Assembly (NCBI GenBank): GCA_037142475.1
Contig: JBAXAR010000016.1
Location: 1-25,530, forward strand
Direction of reading: 5' to 3'
Source of the DNA: CAIUMH01 sp037142475
Lineage (GTDB): Bacteria > Actinomycetota > Acidimicrobiia > Acidimicrobiales > RAAP-2
Length of the DNA: 25,530 nt
Shown here: in pieces, positions 24,975-25,530 of the stretch
How the letters are laid out: every line of letters begins with the position of its first letter
Position numbering within the stretch: the stretch's first letter is position 1
The notes under the pieces: generated by a model
The model's database searches: none
What the model was told of the DNA's origin: nothing
Seen by the model: only the letters and a program-made list of their open reading frames with translations
Position numbers and translations under genes: made by a program

Positions 24975-24980
24975 GTTAAC
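24956..24980. promoter_or_regulatory. Perfect palindromic operator
   Basis: Two perfect 10-base arms, GTTAACTTGC and GCAAGTTAAC, are separated by GTTAT. The length and symmetry suit a dimeric winged-helix repressor such as the adjacent HxlR protein. It covers the -35 of the DUF1330 promoter. Confidence 0.7.
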
Positions 24981-25111
24981 GGCACCTTCAAGTGAGGGGG
25001 GTTCCCGGCGCAGGGAAGGTGAGACGACGAGCGACTGGAGGGATCAGCCCGGAGCCTGTTGCGGTGAAGCCAGCAGAGCGGTGCCCGGCCATCCAGACGA
25101 AACGGTCCGCT

Positions 25112-25480
25112 TCAGACGCTGTCGACCATGTCGGAGTGAAACCGCTTGAGATAGTTCTGCGACCATCTGCCGAGCTCCTCGAGCACGGGCCTCAGTGCTG
25201 CACCGCTGGCGGTCAGACGGTAGGCGTTGTTGCGCGCAGCTCCGGCCTGATTCGTTCGCTCGATGATCCCGAGCGAGGTGAGGAGTCGAAGTCTGTCAGC
25301 AAGGATGTTGGTCGAAACGTGCTCGGGAGACTCGCGGAACTCGGAGTACGTCCGGGGTCCGTGGGCGATCAGGTCCCGCACGATCAGCAGCGACCACTTG
25401 TCACCGAGCACGTCGAGGCCGGAGCTGATGGAGCACACCGAGCGCCAGTCGAATGCGTGCGCCTCAGGTTCTGTGACCAT
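25112..25480 (-). CDS. HxlR-family transcriptional regulator
   Basis: The 122-aa protein is a typical HxlR winged helix. It begins with Cys16 in SVCSISSGLDVLGDKWSLLI, followed by the helix-turn-helix at about 44-70 (TYSEFRES, then STNILADRLRLL) and the wing near GAARNNAYRLT. HxlR proteins bind DNA as dimers, and several sense aldehydes, quinones or disulfide stress through the N-terminal Cys. The ATG at 25480 follows a strong GGGAGGAGAGG. Palindromes of a suitable kind lie over the promoter of the next gene (DUF1330), so that gene is the likely target. Its own promoter runs out of the window. Confidence 0.92.
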   Translation of the reverse strand: MVTEPEAHAFDWRSVCSISSGLDVLGDKWSLLIVRDLIAHGPRTYSEFRESPEHVSTNILADRLRLLTSLGIIERTNQAGAARNNAYRLTASGAALRPVLEELGRWSQNYLKRFHSDMVDSV

Positions 25481-25530
25481 GACCTCTCCTCCCTTGCTAC
25501 CTCGCGATGGATGCCGCCATCTCGGTGATC

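Noticed and set aside
24992..25528. 178-aa plus-strand frame
   Set aside because: Antisense to the HxlR gene and without a ribosome-binding site or recognisable domain.
25507..25530. Possible start (ATG at 25507 or 25511) of a plus-strand gene leaving the window
   Set aside because: Only six to eight codons are visible and there is no clear promoter or ribosome-binding site.

Overview
The window reads as a piece of chromosome from a high-GC Gram-positive bacterium (Actinomycetota). The signs are C/G-ending codons throughout, a full-length Lhr helicase, TypA, an HxlR regulator, secreted bulb-lectin and CHAP cell-wall enzymes, and several genes whose ATG lies 6-7 bases after a TANNNT box with no Shine-Dalgarno, the layout of leaderless actinobacterial mRNAs. 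An Acidimicrobiia-like source is possible, but that is only a guess. There is no CRISPR array, transposase, phage module or rRNA.

Layout. 1-1171: a small hypothetical gene (minus) and a gene-poor stretch ending in an AT-rich promoter and a folded leader. 1172-2503: an exported eight-cysteine protein, closed by a perfect 15-bp terminator. 2630-4736: a NagD-like HAD phosphatase and a secreted SGNH hydrolase. 4818-6339: Nudix hydrolase and EthD-like protein (minus), then a DUF4395 membrane protein (plus). 6359-10213 (minus): a tight three-gene run of a bulb-lectin/CHAP exoenzyme, PxpA, and a PxpB-PxpC fusion, i.e. a cell-wall hydrolase in front of a 5-oxoprolinase set. 10439-12160 (plus, divergent): a second secreted bulb-lectin protein with an unclassified C-terminal domain. 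12493-12828: a small coiled-coil protein. 12888-17370 (minus): Lhr helicase behind a one-helix membrane protein.

17436-19069 (plus): two overlapping hypothetical genes that look like paralogues of one another and may be catalytically degenerate PD-(D/E)XK proteins, followed by typA. 21059-24289: tandem paralogous GT-C-like membrane proteins, each with the same leaderless promoter. 24325-24409: tRNA-Ser(UGA) with its own promoter. 24592-25480 (minus): a DUF1330 protein and an HxlR regulator, with two dyads of the same TTGC-N5-GCAA design over the DUF1330 promoter.

Most of the window is ordinary actinobacterial housekeeping and cell-envelope content. The parts most worth following are the HxlR-type double operator, the folded leader before the exported protein, the lectin-armed secreted pair with the linked 5-oxoprolinase genes, the degenerate nuclease-like pair opposite lhr, and the recurrent leaderless promoter layout. 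I found no clear multi-gene defence or biosynthetic system.
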